A DNA stretch of 36,391 bases, taken from NCBI GenBank assembly GCA_031295725.1, contig JAUMNV010000004.1:1-36391 (forward strand), given 5' to 3'. This document shows, piece after piece, positions 1 through 8,296 of this stretch (positions are counted from its first letter, which is position 1; the number at the start of each line of letters is the position of its first letter). Position numbers and translations under genes: made by a program. The stretch comes from Collinsella sp. Its GTDB lineage: Bacteria; Actinomycetota; Coriobacteriia; Coriobacteriales; Coriobacteriaceae. A model generated the notes under the pieces. It made no database searches. It was not told the origin of the DNA and saw only the letters and a program-made list of their open reading frames with translations.

Positions 1-1316
1 GCAAGCACGGTGCCGGCGTTGGGGTTCACCGGCATGATGGGTGCACGGCCAAACAGACCGCCGTACTCGACGCAGTCGCCCACGCCCTTGCCGATGGCAG
101 GAATCACGCGGACGGCCGTGGTCTTGTTGTTGATAACGCCGATGGCCATCTCGTCGGCGATGATGCCGGCGATGGTCTCGACCGGGGTGTCGCCGGGGAT
201 GGCGATCATGTCCAGGCCAACGGAGCACACGCAGGTCATGGCCTCGAGCTTCTCGAGCGAAAGCGCGCCGGCCTCGACGGCGGCGATCATGCCGGCGTCC
301 TCGGACACGGGGATAAAGGCGCCGGAGAGACCGCCCACGCTGGAGCTGGCCATGACGCCGCCCTTCTTGACGGCATCGTTGAGCATGGCGAGCGCGCAGG
401 TCGTGCCGGGACCACCGCAGGTGCCCACGCCGATGATCTCGAGGATGCGGGCAACGGAGTCGCCGATGGCAGGCGTGGGAGCCAGCGACAGGTCGACAAT
501 GCCCTTCTCGACACCCAGGCGATGGGCGGCCTCGCGGCTCATGAGCTCGCCGGCACGGGTGATCTTAAAGGCGGTCTGCTTAATCTTCTCGGCGACCTCC
601 ATCATCGATGCGGAGTCGGGCAGCGTCTCCAGGGCTGCGGCCATAACGCCGGGGCCCGAGACGCCTACGTTGATGACGGCGTCGGCCTCGCCACCGCCGT
701 GGACGGCGCCCGCCATAAACGGGGAGTCCTCGACCATGTTGGCAAAGCAGACAAACTTGGAAGCGCCGACGGAATCCTGGTCGGCCGTGAGTTTAGCGGC
801 ATCGATGATAGTCTGCGCGGCCATGAGCACGGCGTCCATGTTGATACCGGCGCGCAGGCTGGCGACGTTGACGCTAGAGCAGACGCGGCTCGTGGTGGCG
901 AGCGCCTGGGGGATGGACTGGATGACGCGGCGGTCGGCATTGCCGATGCCCTTCTGGACGAGCGCGGAGAAGCCGCCCAGGTAGTCGATGCCGAGCGTCT
1001 CGGCCGCGCGGTCGAGGGCATGCGCGATGGGGGTGAGGTCCTCATCCTTGCAGCACGCGGCAATCTGCGCCACCGGGGTGACGGAAACGCGCTTGTTGAC
1101 GATGGGGATACCGTACTCGCGCTCGAGGTTCTCGGCGGTCTCGACCAGATGCTCAGCCGTGTGCGTCACGTGGTCGTAGATCTTCGTGCACATGCGGTCG
1201 AGGTTCTCGTCGCCGCAACCCATGAGCGAAACACCCATGGTGATGGTCCTGATGTCGAGGTTCTGTTCCTCAACCATGCCGCGGGTTTCCGCGATTTCTG
1301 CGGGCGTGATCGCCAT
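1..1316 (-). CDS. PFL family protein (DUF711/UPF0210), C-terminus cut by window edge
   Basis: The minus frame from ATG at 1316 reads MAITPAEIAETRGMVEEQNL and stays open to base 1 (438 codons), against about 450 in the family, so only the last dozen or so residues are missing. Family hallmarks seen are an N-terminal RTITMGVSLMGC stretch, the glycine-rich INVGVSGPGVM, the CGGPGTTCALAMLNDAVKKGG block and GGLFGRAPIMPVN near the end. The fold is related to pyruvate-formate lyase/glycyl-radical proteins, but no radical glycine motif is obvious and no reaction is established for the family. In many bacteria it is co-transcribed with a small ACT-domain protein (UPF0237); none precedes it here, where the upstream neighbour is metH, 108 bases away across an inverted repeat. 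AGGAGCGC lies just before the ATG as ribosome-binding site. Family assignment is firm; function is unknown. Confidence 0.9.
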   Translation of the reverse strand, partial: MAITPAEIAETRGMVEEQNLDIRTITMGVSLMGCGDENLDRMCTKIYDHVTHTAEHLVETAENLEREYGIPIVNKRVSVTPVAQIAACCKDEDLTPIAHALDRAAETLGIDYLGGFSALVQKGIGNADRRVIQSIPQALATTSRVCSSVNVASLRAGINMDAVLMAAQTIIDAAKLTADQDSVGASKFVCFANMVEDSPFMAGAVHGGGEADAVINVGVSGPGVMAAALETLPDSASMMEVAEKIKQTAFKITRAGELMSREAAHRLGVEKGIVDLSLAPTPAIGDSVARILEIIGVGTCGGPGTTCALAMLNDAVKKGGVMASSSVGGLSGAFIPVSEDAGMIAAVEAGALSLEKLEAMTCVCSVGLDMIAIPGDTPVETIAGIIADEMAIGVINNKTTAVRVIPAIGKGVGDCVEYGGLFGRAPIMPVNPNAGTVL

Positions 1317-1361
1317 CCTTGCGCTCCTATCTGCCAAAACGAGCATAGTCTTATCTATTCT

Positions 1362-1399
1362 AACGTGCCGCACGTGCCAAGTGGCGCGTGCGGCACGTT
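1362..1399. terminator. 13-bp perfect inverted repeat between metH and the PFL gene
   Basis: AACGTGCCGCACG at 1362-1374 is perfectly repeated in inverted form at 1387-1399 around a 12-base loop. It sits just after the metH stop (1425) and before the PFL start (1316). On the plus strand it is followed by TTTT; on the minus strand, in which both genes are read, only TT follows, so it is a weak terminator or an mRNA-stabilising or processing hairpin. Confidence 0.5.
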
Positions 1400-1424
1400 T
1401 TGGTGCTCGGTTGTTTCCGTTGTG

Positions 1425-3992
1425 TTACTGCCCAAAGACCTCTTCGGCGATACGAGCGCTTTCGGCGGCGTCCTTGGCGTAGTAGTCCGCGCCGATCTGC
1501 TTGGCGTATTCGGGGGTGAGTACGGCGCCGCCTACGATGATCTTGACGCCCGGAACCTCGGCATGGAGCAACTTGATGGTCTCCTCCATGGCGACGACCG
1601 TGGTGGTCATAAGCGCCGAGAGGCCGACGAGCTTGATGTCACGCTCCTGCACGGTCTTGAGTACCTCCTGCGGATCGACGTCGCGGCCCAGGTCAAAGAC
1701 GGTGTAGCCGTAGTTGTCGAGCAGCATTTTGACGATGTTCTTGCCAATATCGTGGATGTCGCCCTTGACGGTGGCCACGCAGATCTTGCCCTTGTCGGCA
1801 ATCTCGCCGGCGGGCATCAGGCGCTTGATGGTGTCGAAGCCCACGCGCGCGGCCTCGGCCGAGGCCATGAGCTGCGGCAAGAAGAACTTGCCCTGGTCAA
1901 AGAGGACGCCAACTTCGTCGAGGGCGGGGATAAAGTGATTGTTGATGAGGTCCATGGCGTCGTGGTCGGCCAGCAGGCGCTCGGTCTCGGCAGCGATCTC
2001 GCCTTTGCGGCCCGAGACGACCATGCGACGAATCGGGTCGTCGTTGCCGTCGGTGCCGGCGGTGCCAGCAGCGGGCACCGTGTCGGTCGATGCGGCCTGA
2101 GCCGCTGCCGGGTTGGCGGCAATCTTGTACGGGTCGGTCCAGCCGGCGTAGCGCTCGATGTATCCGGTCGAGCCCTCGTCCTCAACGCTCAGCACGCGAT
2201 AGCTGTAGACGGTATCCATAAAGCGCTTGGAGCCCGGGTTCATGATGGGGGCGTCCAGGCCCGCGCCGAAGGCGGCGGCCAAAAAGACCGAGCCCAGCAG
2301 CGGGCGGGCAGGCAGGCCAAAGCTGATGTTCGACACGCCGAGCGCGCATTTGACGCCCAGACGCTCCTTACACAGGGACATGGCGCGCAGGATCTGCTCG
2401 GCCTGGCGTTGATTGGTCGAGGCGGTCATGACCAGGCAGTCGATGAGGATGCGGTCCGGTCCGATGCCGTAGCGGGCAGCCTCGGCCACGATGTGCTCGG
2501 CGATGGCGAAGCGAGCCTCGGCGGTATCGGGGATGCCGCCTTCGTCGAGCGTAAGGCCGACAACGTTGGTGCCGTAGTGGGCGACCAGCGGAAAGATCTC
2601 ATCCATGATCTGTTGTTTGCCATTGACCGAGTTGATGATGGGCTTGCCGGCGTAGCGGCGCACGGCGGCCTCGACGGCTGCGGGGTCGGTGGAGTCGATC
2701 TGCAACGGCAGCAGCGTGGAGCCCTGGAGCTGTTCGGTCGCCTGTTGGATGATCTTGACCTCGTCGATCTCGGGCAGGCCCACGTTGACGTCCAGGATGT
2801 CGGCGCCCTGTTCCTGCTGGCTGATGCCCTGGCTCACGACGTAGTCCAGGTCGCCGTCGCGCAGGGCCTGCTGCAGGCGCTTTTTGCCGGTGGGGTTGAT
2901 GCGCTCGCCGATGACGGCGATCTTGTGGCCGTCGCAGGGAAGGTCCACGACCGTTTGGGCGCTCGTGACCGACATACTGGGCTTGCGGTGGCGCGGGCTG
3001 GGCGTGTGGTTATCGATAAGCGTGCGCAAGGCCGCCATGTGCGCCGGCGTGGTGCCGCAGCAACCGCCCACGACGCTCACGCCGTCGGCGATCATGCCGG
3101 CGACGGCCTCGGCGTATTCGGGGGCCTGGATATCAAAGACGGTGTTGCCGCCGTCGTCCACGTGGGGCAGTCCTGCGTTGGCCTGCACCATGATGGGCTT
3201 GTCGGTAACGGTGAGCATACGTGCGGCGAGTCCTCGTAGCTCGGCCGGTCCCTGGCTGCAGTTGATGCCCAAAACGTCGGTGCCGATGGCGTCGAGCGTG
3301 ATGGCGGCGACCTCGGGACTCGTACCCAGGAAGGTGCGGCCGTCTTCCTCAAAGGTCATGGTGGCAAAGACGGGCAGGTCGGAGTTCTCGCGGCAGGCGA
3401 GGACCGCCGCCTTGATCTCGGCCAGGTCGGTCATAGTCTCGATAATAAAGAGGTCCACACCCGCGGCGACGCCGGCGCGCACTTCCTCGGCAAAGAGGTC
3501 GTAGGCCTCGTCGAAGCTCAGGGTACCCAGGGGGCGAAGCAGCGCGCCGATGGGGCCGATGTCACCGGCGACGTAGCGGGCGCCGGCCTCGCGGGCACAG
3601 GCGACGGCCGCGGCAAAGACGTCTGCCACGGTGGCGGCACCGTCGAGCTTGTGGGCGTTGGCGCCAAAGGTGTTGGCGGTGATCACGTCGCAGCCGGCCT
3701 CGACGTACTGACGCTGAATGTCGGTAATGACCTGGGGTTCCTCAAAGTTGAGCAGCTCGGGCAGGGCGCCCGCCTTCATGCCAGCGGCCTGCAACATGGT
3801 GCCCATGCCGCCGTCGAACAGCAGGTGTCCCGTGCCCTCGATGGCCGCACGCAGGCGATCGTCCTTAATGCGCAGATCGTCGATCGTGCGCGTCTTGTAC
3901 GTGGCACCGTTGCGACGTGCGGCATCAACGGGTGCCGCCAATGCAGTGCCGTCAGAATCATGAGTGATAAGTATGTTTGAGCTATTCGCCAT
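1425..3992 (-). CDS. metH: Cobalamin-dependent methionine synthase, short form without reactivation domain
   Basis: Transfers the methyl group of 5-methyltetrahydrofolate to homocysteine through cobalamin in the cytosol. Domains, numbering from the earlier ATG at 3998: homocysteine-binding barrel about 50-330 with zinc ligands Cys247 (NCSQGP), Cys313 and Cys314 (GGCCGTTP); pterin-binding barrel about 355-620 (IGERINPTGKK); cobalamin cap about 655-735; B12-binding Rossmann domain about 740-857 with the axial-ligand motif DIHDIG (His749). The protein ends there: at about 855 residues it lacks the SAM-dependent reactivation domain of the roughly 1,230-residue E. coli enzyme. That domain is encoded separately at 6228-7019. 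Two starts are possible, 3998 and 3992; 3992 has GGATGCAC just upstream and is chosen. Either start overlaps the 3' end of the restriction gene (stop at 3982), so translation is probably coupled. Confidence 0.95.
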   Translation of the reverse strand: MANSSNILITHDSDGTALAAPVDAARRNGATYKTRTIDDLRIKDDRLRAAIEGTGHLLFDGGMGTMLQAAGMKAGALPELLNFEEPQVITDIQRQYVEAGCDVITANTFGANAHKLDGAATVADVFAAAVACAREAGARYVAGDIGPIGALLRPLGTLSFDEAYDLFAEEVRAGVAAGVDLFIIETMTDLAEIKAAVLACRENSDLPVFATMTFEEDGRTFLGTSPEVAAITLDAIGTDVLGINCSQGPAELRGLAARMLTVTDKPIMVQANAGLPHVDDGGNTVFDIQAPEYAEAVAGMIADGVSVVGGCCGTTPAHMAALRTLIDNHTPSPRHRKPSMSVTSAQTVVDLPCDGHKIAVIGERINPTGKKRLQQALRDGDLDYVVSQGISQQEQGADILDVNVGLPEIDEVKIIQQATEQLQGSTLLPLQIDSTDPAAVEAAVRRYAGKPIINSVNGKQQIMDEIFPLVAHYGTNVVGLTLDEGGIPDTAEARFAIAEHIVAEAARYGIGPDRILIDCLVMTASTNQRQAEQILRAMSLCKERLGVKCALGVSNISFGLPARPLLGSVFLAAAFGAGLDAPIMNPGSKRFMDTVYSYRVLSVEDEGSTGYIERYAGWTDPYKIAANPAAAQAASTDTVPAAGTAGTDGNDDPIRRMVVSGRKGEIAAETERLLADHDAMDLINNHFIPALDEVGVLFDQGKFFLPQLMASAEAARVGFDTIKRLMPAGEIADKGKICVATVKGDIHDIGKNIVKMLLDNYGYTVFDLGRDVDPQEVLKTVQERDIKLVGLSALMTTTVVAMEETIKLLHAEVPGVKIIVGGAVLTPEYAKQIGADYYAKDAAESARIAEEVFGQ

Positions 3993-4995
3993 GTGCATCC
4001 ATTTCGTCTAGAGCCCACTGAGGAATTTCTATTTGAAGAGATTTGTCGGGCTCGATATCTTCGATTCGCTTGTTGTAGTGGGCAAGAAGCCGTGCGACAT
4101 TTAATCGAATTAGGCCTCGCTTGTAGAACGATAACTCTTCAATATTGATGCCGATAAACGATTCGAGCGCGATAACCTGTACGCGATTGCCGAGTCCCTC
4201 ACTTTCGAACAGTCCGTAAGCGAAGGAAACTTTATCGTGGGGGACAACGACGATGGGTCGAATGCCATTTCGAATGTTATCTCGGCATCGATCGGTCAAT
4301 TTGGCCATTGGCGATACAGTCACATGAAATGCAGCATCATTGATTTGGAAATCGCCAGAACGGTCTGTCTGCTGGTCGGCGGCGTTTGAGTTGTCCTTTC
4401 CGATTTCTATGGTTGGAAATAACATCTCTAGTTTTGCACCTACCAGGTGCTGTGCGACGGTACCCGTTGGCTTATCGGACCGTAGGCTTGCTTCGGCTAG
4501 GACATCATCGACAATGACAGAAATTGGTTTTTGAAGATCGATTTCGACTTTGATTCTCTGCCGGTTAAAGAAATCGACCTGGATTCGCTCGACGAAGAAA
4601 TTGGCGATTGCATTCGCAGCTTCAAGACGAGTGTCTTCGCAAATGTCACTGGGTAGGGCAGAGTTGATAATTGTGGCAAGCTCAAGCGCCATCGGGAGTG
4701 TGCCGCGTGAGGTTCTGCCGCCCTCTGACGCGAAGGCACGCGTTTCCCCATGTCTGGCTAAAACTGTTTTGATGCATGCTCCACTTAGGCCTCGTACTTG
4801 GCTCCCCTTGTCCGATTGCACATAATCGTCGGTGAGCGGAAAACGGTTTTGCAGCAGCTCGCTTATGCCTATGCCAACCGCCATAACGTTACGGTTGACA
4901 TTGCCTCGCTTGTTGCGCTTGGATTCGTACCAGAGTTCAATGGCATCCAAGATACCTTTATCGGGCTCGCTCAAGGAGCAATTGGTCATTTCCAT
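3982..4995 (-). CDS. DUF4928-like protein, probable restriction endonuclease partner of the adjacent C5 methyltransferase
   Basis: A 337-residue soluble protein. I recognise it tentatively as DUF4928, a family I recall being encoded next to C5 cytosine methyltransferases. Its most nuclease-like segment is GDFQINDAAFHVT at 214-226, preceded by VGAKLEMLF (186-193): an E...D...xHxT layout found in some divergent PD-(D/E)xK restriction enzymes. This mapping is inference. The start overlaps the methyltransferase stop by 38 bases, and GGAG lies about nine bases upstream of the ATG. The 3' end overlaps the metH start. The stretch 4021-4080 is 24/60 GC (40%), against 43/60 (72%) for 3601-3660 in metH, so it looks foreign. 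It would cleave unmethylated DNA at the site protected by the methyltransferase; the site cannot be read from sequence. Confidence 0.65.
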   Translation of the reverse strand: MEMTNCSLSEPDKGILDAIELWYESKRNKRGNVNRNVMAVGIGISELLQNRFPLTDDYVQSDKGSQVRGLSGACIKTVLARHGETRAFASEGGRTSRGTLPMALELATIINSALPSDICEDTRLEAANAIANFFVERIQVDFFNRQRIKVEIDLQKPISVIVDDVLAEASLRSDKPTGTVAQHLVGAKLEMLFPTIEIGKDNSNAADQQTDRSGDFQINDAAFHVTVSPMAKLTDRCRDNIRNGIRPIVVVPHDKVSFAYGLFESEGLGNRVQVIALESFIGINIEELSFYKRGLIRLNVARLLAHYNKRIEDIEPDKSLQIEIPQWALDEMDAHGE

Positions 4996-6118
4996 TATTG
5001 TTCACTCCGTTCCTTGAAGACATAAGCGCGGGTTTGACTGCATTTTTTATAAGCCAAGTGACAACTGGCACGGCAACTGCATCGCCGAATGCGTAGCGAA
5101 TCTGAGCATCCGAGAAGCCGCTAAACTGACATGAGTCAGCACCTTGGAGACGGGCATATTCAGTTCCAGTCATCCAGCGAACTTCTATTTTTCCGTTTTC
5201 GCATATAACGACTGCCTGTCTTGATGAGCCGCCGCGAGCCGTTCTTAGACATCCGGCAATTTCTTCTTCACGGATTTCCCAGCGCACAACGCCCGATCGC
5301 GTGCGACGGTAAGCAGTGCGAACAATTTTTTCTTTGGCATTTAAGAAGCGCTGAAGGCGCTCTGCTTGATGCGGTGCAAGTGAGTCGATAAATGCTTGCA
5401 CTTGGTTTTTGTTCCACCAACGCTTGTCGTCCTCGGGAATATTTTCAACAACCGTTGCAAGGCCCCTCATGCGAAGTGGGCTCGGTTCGTTTAGGTGAGA
5501 GACGTGCGTAATGAGTGAAGGGTCGGAGTGAATCCAGGAGACCTTTTCAGGTCGAAGCGAGGAATCGAGTCGGCTGTTGGGAAGAGGGTTTTTTAATCCG
5601 ACGACAAACATGCGGGGGCGTGACTGGGGAAGCCAGTGCCGTGCATCGATAAAATAGGCGTCGCATGAATAGCCTAAACGATTAAATTCCTGGCAAACGA
5701 GTCTAAAGTCATCACTGTTATTAGACGTGGCAAGGCCGATGACATTTTCGAGAACAAGTGCCCGCGGGGCACGATCGCTCATTCCTTCGATGGCCTTAAT
5801 AAAGCCAAAGAACGCACTGGACTCTTTGCCAGAGATAAGTCCCTCCCTGTTTCCCGCGAGAGATAAGTTTGTGCAAGGGCTTGACGCCCATGCGATGTCG
5901 GCTTGGGGTATTAGGTCGGGGTCGAGTGTGTGAACATCCTGCTCGACTAGATGTTCATCGCCCCAACACTGGCTGTACATGGCGCATTTAGTATGGTCTA
6001 TGTCATTTGCCCAGATTGTTTTGATTCCGGCTTTTGCCATGCCGGCACGAGCCAAGCCAATGCCTGAAAAAAACTCAAGCGCGGTTAGTTGTGGCGAGAA
6101 CTGCAGAATGTTGTGCAT
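4958..6118 (-). CDS. DNA (cytosine-5-)-methyltransferase
   Basis: Transfers a methyl group from SAM to C5 of cytosine in a specific DNA site. All core motifs of the family are present in order over 386 residues: motif I ALEFFSGIGLARAG (13-26), motif II around WANDID (36-41), motif IV with the catalytic Cys82 in SSPCTNLSLAGN, motif VI ENV (124-126), motif VIII QSRPR (165-169), and after the recognition region motif IX RMTGTEYARLQG and motif X YAFGDAVAVPVV. Motif IV reads SPCT instead of the usual PPCQ. The gene reads leftwards into the DUF4928-like gene with a 38-base overlap, as restriction-modification pairs often do. GC is lower than in the flanking methionine genes. Only a weak GAAAG ribosome site precedes the ATG. 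Specificity is unknown. Confidence 0.93.
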   Translation of the reverse strand: MHNILQFSPQLTALEFFSGIGLARAGMAKAGIKTIWANDIDHTKCAMYSQCWGDEHLVEQDVHTLDPDLIPQADIAWASSPCTNLSLAGNREGLISGKESSAFFGFIKAIEGMSDRAPRALVLENVIGLATSNNSDDFRLVCQEFNRLGYSCDAYFIDARHWLPQSRPRMFVVGLKNPLPNSRLDSSLRPEKVSWIHSDPSLITHVSHLNEPSPLRMRGLATVVENIPEDDKRWWNKNQVQAFIDSLAPHQAERLQRFLNAKEKIVRTAYRRTRSGVVRWEIREEEIAGCLRTARGGSSRQAVVICENGKIEVRWMTGTEYARLQGADSCQFSGFSDAQIRYAFGDAVAVPVVTWLIKNAVKPALMSSRNGVNNNGNDQLLLERAR

Positions 6119-6227
6119 GTACTGGCTTTCAGATAGTTGTTATTTGGCATCTAATGGTACTTGTTTGTGAGGACATCCGCTTACATACGGATGAGATTCC
6201 CTCGATACCGTGCCATCAATTGACATT

Positions 6228-7019
6228 TTATTCAGAATGCGAATAGCAGGTGGTGTGGGCGGCGCGGAAGCGGCAGTTCTCGCGCATGCGGCAGATATTG
6301 CAGGTGGGGCGGGTCTGGGCGTCGTGGACTTCGCCGTCGAACAGGCCGATCACCGCGGTCACGCTTTTGGTGGGCATGAGCAGGCTGGTGGGCGTGACGG
6401 TCAGGCCGATGAGCCGCGTGGCGTTGAGCGCAGCCGCGATTGAGCGCTGCGCCGTAAGCGGGCAGTCGCCGTAGCCGGGACTGAAGCGCCAGTTGCCGGC
6501 GAGCCCATGAACGGCGGCGTCCGTCTTGACCCGCTGGTCCATTTGCTCTACGGCGGCTTCCACGTAAGCGGAGCACGCGGCGTCGAGCACGGCGCCCTCC
6601 AGGGGATGTTGGGCTCCCGTGGTGCGCAGGCGACGCTCGGCGTCCATGCCGAGGGTGCATGCCATGAGCGCGGCAAAGCGGGCGTCTTTGAGATGTCGAT
6701 AGATATCGCGACCGCGCAGTTCAACGTTGGTGCCGACCAGGCGAATGCAAGGTTCTCCCTGCTCGTCCACACCCGTGGCATCGACGGCAAACACGCGGCG
6801 CACGCCACGGGGCTCAATGTCCAATTCCAGACGTTCAACGACAAGCTCAATACGCTGCGACAACTCGGGCTCAATCTGCTGGCCGCCGTAACCCAGATAC
6901 CGCAGCATCTCGGCACGGTCGACACGGGGATGGTGCGCAGCATCGACACGGTAAAGCGCCGGCGACGCAAGGTCGGCCGGCACTTCGACAGTGGTTGTAT
7001 CGATGTGCGGTTTTTCCAT
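6228..7019 (-). CDS. Stand-alone methionine synthase activation-domain protein
   Basis: A 263-residue homologue of the C-terminal reactivation domain of MetH, which binds SAM and remethylates oxidised cobalamin. Visible signatures are RFSPGYGDCPLTAQ (178-191) and MPTKSVTAVIG (215-225), the SAM-binding and core motifs of this family. The start MEKPHIDT overlaps the metF stop by one base (TAATG), showing translational coupling. The first 30 or so residues look like an unstructured leader. The C-terminus carries a cysteine cluster, C240-x2-C243-x5-C249-x8-C258, seen in free-standing versions of the domain, possibly binding metal or a cluster. Because MetH at 1425-3992 lacks this domain, the two proteins are expected to work together. 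The restriction-modification pair separates them. Confidence 0.88.
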   Translation of the reverse strand: MEKPHIDTTTVEVPADLASPALYRVDAAHHPRVDRAEMLRYLGYGGQQIEPELSQRIELVVERLELDIEPRGVRRVFAVDATGVDEQGEPCIRLVGTNVELRGRDIYRHLKDARFAALMACTLGMDAERRLRTTGAQHPLEGAVLDAACSAYVEAAVEQMDQRVKTDAAVHGLAGNWRFSPGYGDCPLTAQRSIAAALNATRLIGLTVTPTSLLMPTKSVTAVIGLFDGEVHDAQTRPTCNICRMRENCRFRAAHTTCYSHSE

Positions 7020-7891
7020 TACCCCAGGCGCTCCATAATGGTCGCGGCGATCGCAGGACGGTTCATAGTGTACAGGTGCAGGCCGTCGGCGCCGTGCTCC
7101 TTGAGGTCGCAAAGCTGGCGGGCTGCATAATCTACACCAGCTGCCTGCAGGCTCTCGGGGTCGTTCTCGTACTTGGCGAGAATCTTGATGACGGGGGAGG
7201 GCAGCGACGCGCCGCACATAAAGACCATGCGGCTGATCTGTGACTTGCCCATAAACGGCATGATGCCCGCGGTAATGGGCACGGTGATGCCGGCCTTGTC
7301 GGCAAGCTCGCGGAAGCGATAGAAGCACTCGTTATCAAAGAAGAGCTGTGTCACAAAGAAGCTCGCGCCGGCGTCTTGTTTTTGCTTGAGGTGCTCGACC
7401 GAGAGGTTGAGATCCTCGCAGGCAATGTGGCCCTCGGGGTAGGCTGCGGCGCCCACGCAAAAGCCGGCGTCGACGAGCTCGGGGATGAGGTCGCGGGCGT
7501 AGGCGTAGTCGGAGGCGGGTTTGTCGTCCTCAGTCGCGCCAGCGGGAAGATCGCCGCGCAGGGCCAGGATGTTTTCAACGCCGGCGGTGCGATACTCGTC
7601 GATCTTGGCGGCGATATCGGCGTGCAAGCGGCCCACACAGGTAAGGTGTGCCACCGAGGGTGTATCGAATTCGCTCGTAATCATATGTGCGATGGGGGCG
7701 GTGGTGGCGCCGTTGCCCGAGCCGCCGGCAGAGCAGGTGACCGAGACAAAGCTCGGCGAAAGCTTGCACAGATTGCCTGCCACCTCGCGAGCCGTGTCGA
7801 GGGTAAGCTCGCCCTTGGGCGGGAACATCTCAAACGAAACGGGTGCGGTGCCCTGGGATGCTGCCTGCTTAAAAACCTCGTCGACGCGCAT
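7019..7891 (-). CDS. metF: Methylenetetrahydrofolate reductase
   Basis: Reduces 5,10-methylenetetrahydrofolate to 5-methyltetrahydrofolate, the methyl donor for MetH, using FAD. The 290-residue product has the family N-terminus VSFEMFPPKGE, the folate-contacting Glu of that motif, LALRGDLP, the YPEGH FAD-contact region, FFVTQLFFDN and ITAGIMPF. The start at 7891 (MRVDEVFKQAAS) is chosen over the longer frame because AAAGGAG lies eight bases upstream. It is the first gene of a leftward cluster: metF, activation-domain protein, restriction-modification pair, metH. The 3' end overlaps the next start by one base. It diverges from glutamine synthetase across a 426-base intergenic region. Confidence 0.96.
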   Translation of the reverse strand: MRVDEVFKQAASQGTAPVSFEMFPPKGELTLDTAREVAGNLCKLSPSFVSVTCSAGGSGNGATTAPIAHMITSEFDTPSVAHLTCVGRLHADIAAKIDEYRTAGVENILALRGDLPAGATEDDKPASDYAYARDLIPELVDAGFCVGAAAYPEGHIACEDLNLSVEHLKQKQDAGASFFVTQLFFDNECFYRFRELADKAGITVPITAGIMPFMGKSQISRMVFMCGASLPSPVIKILAKYENDPESLQAAGVDYAARQLCDLKEHGADGLHLYTMNRPAIAATIMERLG

Positions 7892-8030
7892 ATCGTGCTC
7901 CTTTAGATACGCAATAGTGTGATGTGTTTTAAGGATTCTACAGCACCACAGTGTCACGGTGGAGTTTCACTCGCTATTTGGGGATACCAATCGAAAATGC
8001 TTTGCTATCGGCATTTCCTATAACAGAGCG

Positions 8031-8106
8031 GTCAATCTAGGATGGGGCTATATTGAATGGTATTTGATGCGAAATACCAGTTAATAGAGCCCCATCCCAA
8101 ATTGAC
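8031..8106. repeat. 76-base nested palindromic element
   Basis: Three nested inverted repeats share one axis: GTCAAT (8031-8036) with ATTGAC (8101-8106), GGATGGGGCT (8040-8049) with AGCCCCATCC (8088-8097), and GGTATTT (8059-8065) with AAATACC (8072-8078). The whole can fold into one long hairpin on either strand. There is no U-tract on either side, so it is not a simple terminator. It could be a dispersed palindromic repeat or a leader structure of metF on the minus strand. Confidence 0.7.
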
Positions 8107-8200
8107 TACCCTTAAACTATGGGGAGAGGTCTGCAATTTATACAGTTGATTGGCCATTAAGGGCGGCAGCGCCGCTGTGATGCGGTAACCTCATTGATTA

Positions 8201-8296
8201 GTTTCGCGACAGCAACATAACGGTAATGTCGCGGAAACACGACGAGCCTAATCTATGACTCGTTCGTTAGTAATCAACACCGCTTCTCACGCGGTG
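8201..8296 (+). promoter_or_regulatory. Two hairpins in the glutamine synthetase leader
   Basis: GTTTCGCGACA (8201-8211) pairs with TGTCGCGGAAAC (8227-8238) with one bulged G. A second stem, CACCGC (8278-8283) with GCGGTG (8291-8296), ends about nine bases before the AAGGGAG ribosome-binding site (8305-8311). Their position suggests post-transcriptional control of glutamine synthetase; no known riboswitch class is recognised. Confidence 0.4.

Noticed and set aside
522..3239. A 905-codon open frame on the plus strand opposite metH
   Set aside because: It is the antisense shadow of metH: low-complexity Gly/Asp/Val/His-rich translation without recognisable domains. Long antisense frames are common in GC-rich genes.
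3984..6247. GCGAATAGC occurs at both edges of the restriction-modification insert, in opposite orientation
   Set aside because: A nine-base match of which part is coding sequence on both sides; too short to call insertion ends without an empty-site comparison.
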